DNA of 64,000 nt from CAZMVY01 sp964653435 (lineage in GTDB: Bacteria; Planctomycetota; Phycisphaerae; UBA1845; PWPN01), in contig CAZZFA010000011.1 in NCBI GenBank assembly GCA_964653435.1, positions 1 to 64,000 of the forward strand. The letters are read 5' to 3'. Numbering within the stretch: position 1 is the first letter of the stretch; each line of letters opens with the position of its first letter. This document shows positions 42,906 through 51,378 of the stretch, in pieces. The translations under genes were made by a program, and so were the position numbers. A model generated the notes under the pieces. That model did no database searches. It was not told where the DNA came from and was given only the letters and a program-made list of their open reading frames with translations.

Positions 42906-44812
42906 CAGAAGATTCTCTGTTCGAGGTCGTCTGCAAAGTACACCGGTCCGATCATCCCCCCGCCGCCGCGCCAGTCCCGCACGTGGAAAACGATGTCATG
43001 ATAGCCCGGCCCCAGCGAGACCGCGAAGTCCCGGGGAATGTCCCGCGTCCCGTCCCACGTCCCGTCGCGCGGGCCCGCCTCGCCGATCCGCCGCCCGTCG
43101 ATGAGGATCTCGTAGTAATCGCCCACCGTCTCGCAACGCAGGATCCGCTCGCCGCCCGGGTACGCCACGCGCGTGCGGAATGTCGCCCACCCCTCGAAGA
43201 TGTTCCGCCCGCGGTTCACCAGCGGCGTATCGCACTTCACCGCAACCCAGTGGCGCCCGTCGAGCGACATCTCCCAGTCCTCCAGCACGATCGACGTGCC
43301 CACCAGCGGGCCGATCTCCGGCGCCTCGCCCGTGCGGGCCTCCAGAATCCGCCAGAGCTCGCGTCCGGCCGGCGTGTCGTGGCGGAACGCCGAGACGACC
43401 CGCCGCCGGCCCTCGCTCATGAACTCGATCACCAGCGGTGCCCGCCGGATCGGCGTGGTGCATACGTTCCATGCCTCAACGAGCACACGCGTCCCCTCGC
43501 ACCGCTCCAGCACGCGCCCCGAGTACAGATCGAACGCGCACTCCTCCTCGATCAGCCGCACCGGCAGCGACTCGTCCAGCACCTTCACCACCGGACTCCA
43601 CCACTGGAACTCCGGACACTTCCACTGGCCCTTCCTCGGCCCGATGATCGGCCCGCTCGGCTCGGGGATCTCCCGCGGCTCCCCGGGCCGATCCGTGTGC
43701 CAGGCCCACTGCTCCGGCGTGTACTTCAGCCGTCCGTCGGCGGTGTAGAGCCCCGTCGGCGACGGCGGGTGATCCCGGATCACCGTAATCACGTACCCCG
43801 CCTCCGGCAGATCGCGGGCGAGCATCCGGATCTGCTGCCGTCGCACCGCCAGCGCCGTATCGTACGGCCCTTCCGGCATCGCGTGCGCGTGAAAGCCCTC
43901 GCCGATGAGCAGCGGTTTCCTCAGTTTGCCCCGCACCCGCTGCGCGTAGTACCGCAACTGGATGTGGCTCAGGTACACGTGCTCGTCGTGGAAGTCTCCC
44001 GTCCGCTCGGCACAGAGCCAGCCGCTGTTGTCCAGCACGAGGCAGCCCGGGATCATCCCGTGCGCCAGATCGACCAGCTCCCGGCCCAGCTCCGGCGCAA
44101 CGCGGTCGTTCTCGCAAGTCAGCGTCCGCAGGATCACGCAGGAGTACGGGCGATCGAGCCGGAAGAACTCCTCATACTCGCGGACGATCGAGCGGTCGGT
44201 CAGCGGCGCATCCCAGACGGGATACTCCTGCCACACGAACATCCCCATCTCCTCGCAGAGCTGATAGTAGCGCTCCGGCGGGACCCAGAGACAGAACTTG
44301 ATGAGGTTGAAGCCGAGCGACTGAAGGTCCGCGATCTCGCGGCGGATCTGCGCCTCCGACGGCCACGGCTGCTCCAGCTCCGGGTAGAAGCCCCAGTGCA
44401 GCACCCCGCGCACCCGGAACGGCCGCCCGTCCACCAGCAGTTGCGTGCCCCGCGTGGATGCCCGCTGCGGCGCCGGCGGCTTCACCGGCGTCGGCGACGT
44501 GAGAATCTCCACATCCCGGGCCCCCGCCCAGCGAACACCCAGCACGGGGAGAAACCCGTTCGTGGTATGGAGCCGGTCCACGCACCGGACCTCCAGCTCG
44601 TTCTCGTCGCGCAGGGCGTGCGTGATCTCGAACTCGAACGGCGTCCATGCGCCCAGATGGGTGCCGATCACCTGGCCGTTGACGAACACGCTCGCCTCGG
44701 TGCCGGCCGCCCCCACCCGCACCCACGCCCGCGGTCCCGGCCGCGCGAAACTCATCCGTATGCTCCGCGGCGCGGCCGGCGCGGGCATGGCAGTACGGAT
44801 CGACGTCGTCAT
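42905..44812 (-). CDS. Glycoside hydrolase family 2-like protein
   Basis: The 635-residue protein opens within a sugar-binding sandwich (SVFVNGQVIGTHLGAWTPFEFEITHAL), continues to a beta-sandwich and a TIM barrel (RGVLHWGFYPE, FNLIKFCLWVPPERYYQLCEEMGMFVWQEYP), and closes with a second sugar-binding sandwich (GDYYEILIDGRRIGEAG). LTCENDR is at the place of the GH2 acid/base Glu, and LIGEGFH holds the likely nucleophile. The first part of the N-terminal sandwich appears short relative to other GH2 enzymes. I chose ATG 44812; ATG 44866 is also possible. No signal peptide. It acts with the GH35 and GH65 enzymes on imported sugars. Confidence 0.65.
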   Translation of the reverse strand: MTTSIRTAMPAPAAPRSIRMSFARPGPRAWVRVGAAGTEASVFVNGQVIGTHLGAWTPFEFEITHALRDENELEVRCVDRLHTTNGFLPVLGVRWAGARDVEILTSPTPVKPPAPQRASTRGTQLLVDGRPFRVRGVLHWGFYPELEQPWPSEAQIRREIADLQSLGFNLIKFCLWVPPERYYQLCEEMGMFVWQEYPVWDAPLTDRSIVREYEEFFRLDRPYSCVILRTLTCENDRVAPELGRELVDLAHGMIPGCLVLDNSGWLCAERTGDFHDEHVYLSHIQLRYYAQRVRGKLRKPLLIGEGFHAHAMPEGPYDTALAVRRQQIRMLARDLPEAGYVITVIRDHPPSPTGLYTADGRLKYTPEQWAWHTDRPGEPREIPEPSGPIIGPRKGQWKCPEFQWWSPVVKVLDESLPVRLIEEECAFDLYSGRVLERCEGTRVLVEAWNVCTTPIRRAPLVIEFMSEGRRRVVSAFRHDTPAGRELWRILEARTGEAPEIGPLVGTSIVLEDWEMSLDGRHWVAVKCDTPLVNRGRNIFEGWATFRTRVAYPGGERILRCETVGDYYEILIDGRRIGEAGPRDGTWDGTRDIPRDFAVSLGPGYHDIVFHVRDWRGGGGMIGPVYFADDLEQRIF

Positions 44813-45013
44813 CGGGATACCTGCACCAAAGGCGGCACACGCGCCGGCTACACCGTCGGCCGGCATCGGGCGGCAATAGAGAGCCGCGCGACCCGCCCAC
44901 CGGCAGATCGCGCGGCTTCTTTAGCACCCGTCCGGTCTTCACCGGTCACGCCTCAGCGCCGATCACGGCGTATCGCGTGGCCCTTGCTTGCGGCCTCCTT
45001 GCGATTCCTCCGA

Positions 45014-47998
45014 TCACAGGCACTTGGCCGGCCGGTTCGGACCGTTGAAGCAACCCTGCAGGATACCGAAGTCCGCCAGGTCGACATCGCCGTCGTCCTC
45101 CGAATCCACACAGGCGCATCGCACATCGCTCGGCTCCTTGGCCGGTCGGTTGGGGCCGTTGAAACAGGCCTGGAAGACATTGAAGTCCGCCAGGTCCACA
45201 TCATTGTCCCCGTCCAGGTCCTGCGGCGGCTTGTTGCACGCCGGACCGATCGCGACCAGCTTGCCGTTCTCGCGGTTCGTGTAGTAGATGTGCTGCGGCG
45301 CAACACCCGGCGTCAGCGGACCAAGCTGCGGACCGCCGTGCGTGTCGTAGAACCAGTCCACCATGCCCGTGTCGAACGCAAAGATCTGCGGGCTCAGCGG
45401 AACGTTGGACGACGCCGACGTCGCCTCCTGGCGCCACGCCCATCCGTACACGGCGGACATGAACTGCGCCGGATCGATGAACGCGGTCGCCGTCTGGGTC
45501 CCGTCAACCGTAACCGTCACGCTCTGGTTGATCAGGTCGAACGCGTACTCGATATGCTGCCACGTGCCGGCCGTCAGCGGAACCCACGGGCCGCCATTGC
45601 CCACCGCGTTGATGCTCTTGTTCGAATCCCACTGCATGGCATACCAGGCGGTCTCCTGGGCGTCGTACCAGACGTTGTCCGTCAGGTCGCCGCGATACTG
45701 GTCCCAGCTCACCGTCACCACGTTGTCCGTGGTGGTCGGCATGGCCAGCATGCCCTTGATGCCCTTTGTGCCACCGCAACTGCCGTTCGGCTGAATCAGC
45801 ACGACATTGCCATGGCCGCCGGACGTCGGGTCGGCCGCGATCTGGACGGGAGTCCCCTGGCCGCCGGTCCCGTAGTTGTCGTCCTGCCAGTTGTTGGCAT
45901 CCAGGCTGCCCGTGCCGCCCGGGTTACCCTGCCCGGCCATGTTGCCCACGGTGTAGCCCTCGAAGCCGGCCGTATCGAAAACGATGCCGCTCACGTCGCC
46001 GACAATCTGGAAGTTGTCCACGAGCAGCGGGCTATCCTGATAGTCCAGGCACGAGGTAATGAGCGTGCCGTCCGTGAGGTTCGCCGCGTAGACGAAGGAG
46101 TCCACGAGCGGCCCCCGGTTCGGGTCGTTGTTCCCGCGCGTCCCGAGGACCATGATGCTCTTGCCGGAAGAGCTCTTATAGAGCCCGCCCAGCAGGCGCT
46201 GGTCGCCGTAGTACGGCGTGAACTGGTAGTACCCGTCCGACTCAGGCGTGCCGGGGCTGCCGGGCGTACCCGGAATCTGCCCGGTGATGACGAGGTTGTC
46301 GATCCAGCACACCTCAGGCCCGCTGCCGTTGCCCGCATCGTGCGCAAGACCGATATACCAGCCGACGAACTCATTGATCCCGGTGATCGTGATATCGGTA
46401 TCCACGGCCACGCCGTCATACCACGACGACGCCTTGCCCGAGAAGGCGTTCCACTGCATCGTAAGATTGGTCCAGCGGTCCTTGATCGTCGCAGCGGAAC
46501 CGGCCCCGGCGTTCCAGCCGTTGGGCATCGTCCCGTTGATATCCCACTGGAGGCCGTAGAGCGGGTTATTGCCGTCGGCCCACCACCAGAGATTCTCGTT
46601 CGGCTCCGACGCGCTCTCGCGATAGACGTCGAAGCTCACCGTGATGATCGTGTACCCGGCCGCGATCGCATCCGCGAGGGCGTGCTCCATGCTCGATACG
46701 TCGCCGCTCGCGTCAGCGACTTCCAGCCGCACGGCCTGATTGCCTTCGACCTGGTTGCCGCCGGTCGCATCCACGACCTGCGGCGCAATCCCCGTGCCCG
46801 CCTGGGCGCCGACCCAGCCGTCCTGACCGTTCAAAGCACCAAGCGTGAACTTGGGCGCCTCAAACCCCTCGGAATCGTAGAGAACCACCACCGGCCCCGG
46901 AGGTCCCGGCTCCACGTACGGCCGAATGTTCTTATACCGGATGATCTTGCCTTCCGAACCGCCGGCAAGCAGGTCGGTGCCGTTGAAATCGACCGCGGCA
47001 AAGTCATAGAAGCCGTCGCCCCAGCCCGCGAGCGGACGGTAGCCGACCGCTCCCGTGCCGTCCAGATTCCACGCATGGAACGGGAACGTGTCCGCGTCCG
47101 GATACGCATGCGTCACGAGCCGCCCGATGCTCTCGAAGTAATCCACGTGGCTGCGGCCCGTACTGCCGCCCGGCATCGTCCACGCCAGCGAGGCCGTAAT
47201 GCTCGCGCCGGTCGTGTCCACCATGACCGCGTTCATCGCACGGTCCACGTTGTAGTACAGCCCGTGCTTGCCCGCGCCGAACGCATTGGGCACCAGCGTC
47301 ATCTGCCCGTTCGACCCGGTGCCAATCGCGAGGCTGCTGCTGCCCAGGACCGCGCCGGTGGCGCTGTCGAGCGCGTAGAACTGCGTCGTGCCGCTCACCG
47401 GGTTTCCGAGGATGAAGAGCTTGCCGTCATAAAGCACCGGCGTGATGTCCGCCTCCGCCGACGGGATGGGCGTCTCCCACACCTGCACACCCGTCGCCTT
47501 GCTCAGCGCGATCGCCACCGGGCCCGCGCCGGTCACCCCCAGCACGTAGCAGCGCCCGCTCGCCCCGCCGTCGCCCACGACAACGCTCGTGTGCCGAAAC
47601 GTGCCGAGGCCGATAAGCGTCGAACCGTCCGTCGTACCCTTCCACCGGAGCACGCCCTTCGGCGAGAATGAAGCGACCCGCGCCGTCCCTCCGGTGCCCC
47701 CGCCGGTGCTGCTTCGGAAGTACAGGTTGCCCGCTTCGTCGAACGTGATCGAGCCCCGGCCGCCCAGCCGGTCGAGACCGATCTCGGCAGAGCGAAGATC
47801 GACCTCCCAGTCCTTGACCGCCCCGGCGTACCATTTGTCACTGAACTTGATCGACGGGTCCGCCGACGACTGCGTCCCGTAGATGTTGCTGTGGACTGTG
47901 CCCCACGGCCTGGCTACCTCGTCCGCGACGACCGCGGCGCACCAGGCGCCCGCCGCCGCCAGACACAACAGAGACAAACCCGTTCGCCACTTCTTCAT
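45014..47998 (-). CDS. Secreted propeller/jelly-roll protein with tandem dockerin-like tail
   Basis: A 994-residue exported protein. A signal peptide (about 1-30) is followed by a PQQ-like beta-propeller (about 30-330). A jelly-roll domain (about 372-573) beginning YDSEGFEAPKF is homologous to the whole body of the PEP-CTERM protein at 53465; a second, diverged copy (FDTAGFEGYTVG) lies at about 671-883. The C-terminus has two EF-hand repeats ending FQACFNGPNRPA and LQGCFNGPNRPA. The ATG at 47998 has AGGAGGTGG nearby and is the clear start. It follows the pseudopilin gene by 122 bases. A role in polysaccharide binding or as a surface scaffold is likely. Confidence 0.85.
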   Translation of the reverse strand: MKKWRTGLSLLCLAAAGAWCAAVVADEVARPWGTVHSNIYGTQSSADPSIKFSDKWYAGAVKDWEVDLRSAEIGLDRLGGRGSITFDEAGNLYFRSSTGGGTGGTARVASFSPKGVLRWKGTTDGSTLIGLGTFRHTSVVVGDGGASGRCYVLGVTGAGPVAIALSKATGVQVWETPIPSAEADITPVLYDGKLFILGNPVSGTTQFYALDSATGAVLGSSSLAIGTGSNGQMTLVPNAFGAGKHGLYYNVDRAMNAVMVDTTGASITASLAWTMPGGSTGRSHVDYFESIGRLVTHAYPDADTFPFHAWNLDGTGAVGYRPLAGWGDGFYDFAAVDFNGTDLLAGGSEGKIIRYKNIRPYVEPGPPGPVVVLYDSEGFEAPKFTLGALNGQDGWVGAQAGTGIAPQVVDATGGNQVEGNQAVRLEVADASGDVSSMEHALADAIAAGYTIITVSFDVYRESASEPNENLWWWADGNNPLYGLQWDINGTMPNGWNAGAGSAATIKDRWTNLTMQWNAFSGKASSWYDGVAVDTDITITGINEFVGWYIGLAHDAGNGSGPEVCWIDNLVITGQIPGTPGSPGTPESDGYYQFTPYYGDQRLLGGLYKSSSGKSIMVLGTRGNNDPNRGPLVDSFVYAANLTDGTLITSCLDYQDSPLLVDNFQIVGDVSGIVFDTAGFEGYTVGNMAGQGNPGGTGSLDANNWQDDNYGTGGQGTPVQIAADPTSGGHGNVVLIQPNGSCGGTKGIKGMLAMPTTTDNVVTVSWDQYRGDLTDNVWYDAQETAWYAMQWDSNKSINAVGNGGPWVPLTAGTWQHIEYAFDLINQSVTVTVDGTQTATAFIDPAQFMSAVYGWAWRQEATSASSNVPLSPQIFAFDTGMVDWFYDTHGGPQLGPLTPGVAPQHIYYTNRENGKLVAIGPACNKPPQDLDGDNDVDLADFNVFQACFNGPNRPAKEPSDVRCACVDSEDDGDVDLADFGILQGCFNGPNRPAKCL

Positions 47999-48120
47999 CG
48001 GCCACCTCCTCAAAAAAAGATCCGAAGTCTCCTGGACTCACTGAAAGCCATGCGCCTCTCGCCACGATGGCGGGGGCGTCGGCCTGCTTCTGTTCTTCAC
48101 CGTCCTCTGTGTCCCGCCCG

Positions 48121-49146
48121 TCAGTTCAACCTCCAGCCCTTGCGGTTCTTGATCGTGTTCGGCCACTTGTGGAAGCACGTGTAATACGCCGGGTCGATGT
48201 CCCGCAGTTCCGGATGGCTGGCGTTGGGACTCTTGCCATTGTAGTTGTCATCCCAGGCCCCCGAAGCCAGCGGATAGGTCGTCTTGGTAAACCGCGTCTG
48301 TTCGTTGATGTCGAGGGCGTTCTCCGACGCGCCCATCTGGATGAACGTGTGCTCCCCGCCTCGCCAGAAGAACTTGTCCCCCGTCCGCAGGCCCCGCAGT
48401 TTCCCCGCCCGGTAACGATCCGACATGTCCACATAGGCCGGCCGTACGCTGGAATCCCGGAACAACACCTGCGATCCCGGATGCTGCCTCGTCCCGTGGC
48501 GCCAGGCCACGCCGTTCGAGCCCCAGTAGGGATCGTCAAACCGGTTGGTCAGCAGCGCCTGGGCGCAGAACCCATGGGCCCACGTCCACCAGCCGTCCGT
48601 CGCCATCACCAGGTTGCTCGGCCGGCGGTCGAAGCTGAAGTCCATATCGCCCGTAAACGTCCCGCCGCCGTAGGCGCTGAAAACCACGTTGATGGCGTAA
48701 CTGTAGTCCGCGCCGTACGTGGGCCCCCCGCCGCGCGGCACCGGCGCCAGCGACGTCGGATACCGGAACGACCACGCAACGCCCCGCTGTTGATTGATCG
48801 GATCGGGCTTGCGGTCCGACGGGCAATAGCCGGCGTTGAAGTCCTGCGTGTACTTGCGGACGAACAGGATATCGACCCAGGTCGCCATCCAGCCGAAGTG
48901 AGCGAGGCTCGTGTCATTCGCCACGTTCCCGTCGTCATGGGCAGGATAGGCTTTGTACTCGTTGTAGCACATCGTCAACCCGATGCCGAGCTGCCGCAGA
49001 TTGGACCCGCACTGGACGAACTTGGCCTGCTGGCGGGCGCTGGCCAGCGACGGCAACAGGATGGAAACCAGCAGCGCGATGATCGCCACAACGACCAGCA
49101 GCTCGATCAGCGTAAATGCGTCTCTCGTTTGTCGGTGCGTTCTCAT
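48121..49146 (-). CDS. Type II secretion-like pseudopilin, H-X9-DG-like
   Basis: The 341-residue protein has the prepilin start DAFTLIELLVVVAIIALLVSILLPSL, with the cleavage before Phe and the Glu at +5. The body is the large extracellular type of planctomycetes, with CPSDRKP and WRHGTRQHPGSQVLFRDSSV near the C-terminus in place of a clear H-X9-DG. The ATG at 49146 has GAGGA upstream. It lies between a zinc-ribbon gene and the propeller/dockerin gene, mirroring the arrangement at 24641-26651. It may help carry the downstream protein to the surface, which is inference. Confidence 0.85.
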   Translation of the reverse strand: MRTHRQTRDAFTLIELLVVVAIIALLVSILLPSLASARQQAKFVQCGSNLRQLGIGLTMCYNEYKAYPAHDDGNVANDTSLAHFGWMATWVDILFVRKYTQDFNAGYCPSDRKPDPINQQRGVAWSFRYPTSLAPVPRGGGPTYGADYSYAINVVFSAYGGGTFTGDMDFSFDRRPSNLVMATDGWWTWAHGFCAQALLTNRFDDPYWGSNGVAWRHGTRQHPGSQVLFRDSSVRPAYVDMSDRYRAGKLRGLRTGDKFFWRGGEHTFIQMGASENALDINEQTRFTKTTYPLASGAWDDNYNGKSPNASHPELRDIDPAYYTCFHKWPNTIKNRKGWRLN

Positions 49147-49241
49147 GGCCGTCCTCGCTGTCCTGCAGATCCCCCGCTCCTTGCCGGCGGGGAACCGTGT
49201 GATCTTCGTGACCTTCTTCCGCGTCCGCCCGCACCCGTGCG

Positions 49242-49595
49242 CTACCGGGGGATCGCGGCCCCAACCTCTTGGCTTCCGCACTTCGGGCACGTCGGGATCA
49301 TCGGCGGCCTCGGCGGGTCGCCGGACAGAGGCGGCAGGAAGATGTTGCCGCACTTGTGGCACTCCGCCATCGCCCAGGCCTCCTGCTTGCCGCACTTCGG
49401 ACACTTGTACGGCGGCACGTCCGACACCTCCAGCGCCACGTTCGACTGGGCCCCGCATGCGCGACACATGACCAGGGCGTTGTAACTGGTCCGACTCGTG
49501 ATGTCGTTCGCCGCCCCGCGTGACCGCACGACGTAGATAACCACCGCCGCGAGGATCAACGCGATCGACGTACCGATTTTGGCCGACTTGCTCAC
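49242..49595 (-). CDS. Small membrane protein with two zinc ribbons
   Basis: The 117-residue protein has one N-terminal membrane helix (TSIALILAAVVIYVVRS) and four CxxC knuckles: MCRACG, KCPKCG, ECHKCG and TCPKCG, enough for two zinc ribbons. The start is GTG at 49595. I know no function. It precedes the pseudopilin gene by 95 bases, and a small Cys-rich membrane protein also precedes the other pseudopilin (24641). Possibly a membrane accessory of export or pilus assembly, but this is only context. Confidence 0.7.
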   Translation of the reverse strand: MSKSAKIGTSIALILAAVVIYVVRSRGAANDITSRTSYNALVMCRACGAQSNVALEVSDVPPYKCPKCGKQEAWAMAECHKCGNIFLPPLSGDPPRPPMIPTCPKCGSQEVGAAIPR

Positions 49596-49921
49596 GACAC
49601 GCCCGCCATCCGAACAGACCCATCCTGGATGTGGTCAGCCCGCCTTCCGGAGGCGCTCAGGACTTGCAGACCCGAACGGACACATCCTTCGTATGCCGTT
49701 CTGCCCGACGCCGCCGGCGACGAGCCTGCACGCACGGGGCCGCGACAGGACGACAGCCACGGGCCGGTACGCGCGAACCTCGCACCCGAAAGGCCAGAAG
49801 CCCGCTGACTCTCTAGCTCACTATATACTCTATCACACCGGCCGCCCAGTTTCGTAGAGCGATTTGCGTCTTTTTTTTCCTGGATTGCGCCCGATCGGCG
49901 AGCCGCATGCGATAACCCAAG
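49596..49921. other. Intergenic region, 326 bases
   Basis: It holds an AT-rich part with TATATA near 49822-49830, a possible promoter of the minus-strand zinc-ribbon gene, and a run of eight T at 49871-49878. The T-run has no stem before it on the plus strand, so I do not call a terminator. No gene is seen. Confidence 0.4.
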
Positions 49922-51082
49922 TTACCGAACGGGATTCCGCGCTCGGCGCCGGTAGGCGGTCGGACAAGTATCCAGCTCTTTCCGGAAGAGCTCGGCCAGT
50001 TGTTTTTGTGACGTAAATCCAGATGCGGCAGCGACTTCGGAAATAGACATGCCCGTTGTCGCCAATAGCTCCTTGGCCCTCTCCAATCTCAGACGTCGGA
50101 TCTCCTCAAGCAGGGACCGGCCCAGCAGGCGCCGGCTTGCCTTTTCCAGCGTTCGCCTCGCCACCGGCACCGCGCGAAGCACATCCGCCACCCGGACGCC
50201 GTCGCAGGCGTGCTCCCGCAGGTACTGAAACGCCGCGGCGATCATCGGATCCTCGGCGGCGAACATGAACGACGACTGCCGCTTGACCACGCCGCGCGGC
50301 GCGACCACGATCGGCTCGTCCGGTATTCCCTTCTCGCCCTCGATAAGCCGCCGAAGAAGCGCCGCCCCCTCATACCCGATGCGCCGGGCGTTCAGGTCCA
50401 CGCTGGAGAGGGGGGGATTGGAGAAGTCGCAGATCAGTTCATCGTTGTCGACCCCCACGATGGCGAAGTCCTGCGGCACGCGATAGCCGATCCGGGTGCA
50501 CAGGTGGATCACACTTGCGGCACGAACGTCATTGGCGGCAAAGATCGCGGCGGGCCGGGGCAGCGTCGCCAGCCACTGCTCGATGTGGCTCATCTCCACG
50601 CGGTAGTTTTCCTCGCGGTCATCCTGAAAGACCGACGGGTAGATATTGACTTCGAAATGGGCCGCCTCGATCGCCCGGCAGAAGCCGGCGCACCGCTTGT
50701 CGGAGTACCACAGACCGCGATAGCCGCAATAGGCAAAGTGCCGCACGCCGCAGGAGAGCAGGTGTTCCGCCGCCAGGCGCCCCACCTCCTCGTTGTCGGG
50801 CATCACGCGGGGCCCGGGACCGCGGTGAACGTCGGCGATCGCCACCCAGGGCACCTGCGCCCGCAACGGAAGGGGGGGCATGTCGCCCTTCGACTCGATG
50901 GCGATGATCCCGTCGCACGGCCCCAGACGGGAAAGCAGGCTCGAACTGCTGATCCGCCACGGATCCGTCGTGAACCGCCAACCGGGACACGTGCGGCCGA
51001 AGTCGGCGATCCCACGCAGGACTTCACGTCCGTAATGAAAGCTCGGCAGAATGAGCACGCCGATCTGTCGTTCGCGCCTCAT
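49922..51082 (-). CDS. XylR-like transcriptional regulator (periplasmic-binding fold plus AraC HTH)
   Basis: The 386-residue protein has a LacI-type sugar-sensing domain (about 1-275; IAIESKGDMPPLP, FAYCGYRGLW, FAIVGVDNDELICDFSNPPLSSVDLNA) followed by two AraC-type helix-turn-helices (LLEEIRRLRLERAKELLATTGMSISEVAAASGFTSQKQLAELFRKELDTCPTAYR). This is the layout of E. coli XylR, which activates xylose genes when it binds the sugar. The ATG at 51082 was chosen because the core starts MRRERQIGVLILP. It diverges from the GH127 gene, so this enzyme is the obvious target. The inducer could be a pentose such as arabinose. Confidence 0.88.
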   Translation of the reverse strand: MRRERQIGVLILPSFHYGREVLRGIADFGRTCPGWRFTTDPWRISSSSLLSRLGPCDGIIAIESKGDMPPLPLRAQVPWVAIADVHRGPGPRVMPDNEEVGRLAAEHLLSCGVRHFAYCGYRGLWYSDKRCAGFCRAIEAAHFEVNIYPSVFQDDREENYRVEMSHIEQWLATLPRPAAIFAANDVRAASVIHLCTRIGYRVPQDFAIVGVDNDELICDFSNPPLSSVDLNARRIGYEGAALLRRLIEGEKGIPDEPIVVAPRGVVKRQSSFMFAAEDPMIAAAFQYLREHACDGVRVADVLRAVPVARRTLEKASRRLLGRSLLEEIRRLRLERAKELLATTGMSISEVAAASGFTSQKQLAELFRKELDTCPTAYRRRARNPVR

Positions 51083-51174
51083 CGCAATGATCCCGGCCGC
51101 CGCCGGCCACAAATGGGAAGCGGCCGTCACGAAGCCACACTACCGCGTCTCGGCCAGGGTCGCAATCGCATCAA

Positions 51175-51188
51175 CCGTCGTCCGACGG
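51175..51188. promoter_or_regulatory. Palindrome in the XylR/GH127 divergent region
   Basis: CCGTCG-TC-CGACGG, a perfect 6-base inverted repeat lying between the divergent regulator and enzyme genes. A possible operator. Confidence 0.3.
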
Positions 51189-51220
51189 CAAGCGCGGCCC
51201 GGCCTGGTCTGTTCCCATAG

Positions 51221-51246
51221 TACCGCGGTTTCCGCTCGCGGCGGTA
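51221..51246. promoter_or_regulatory. Spaced inverted repeat in the XylR/GH127 divergent region
   Basis: TACCGC (51221-51226) and GCGGTA (51241-51246) are exact inverted copies separated by 14 bases. The spacing would suit a dimeric regulator, but an AraC-type protein usually prefers direct repeats. Confidence 0.25.
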
Positions 51247-51378
51247 CGCCCATGCGGCGCGGACCACATCGCCACGACGTGGTTCGCAACCCGCCCGACG
51301 ACGCGCCGTGTCCTGTTCGGGCGGATACGGGGGGTTGGCAATGCGGCCCCTTGCTGCGTATCGTCTCCGGAACGTATT

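Noticed and set aside
42845..47671. Very long plus-strand open frame of 1608 codons
   Set aside because: It overlaps three minus-strand genes with clear domains, is rich in Arg/Pro/His, and has no recognisable motif. It is an effect of high GC content.
49871..49878. T-run as a rho-independent terminator
   Set aside because: No GC-rich stem precedes it on the plus strand, and both flanking genes are on the minus strand.
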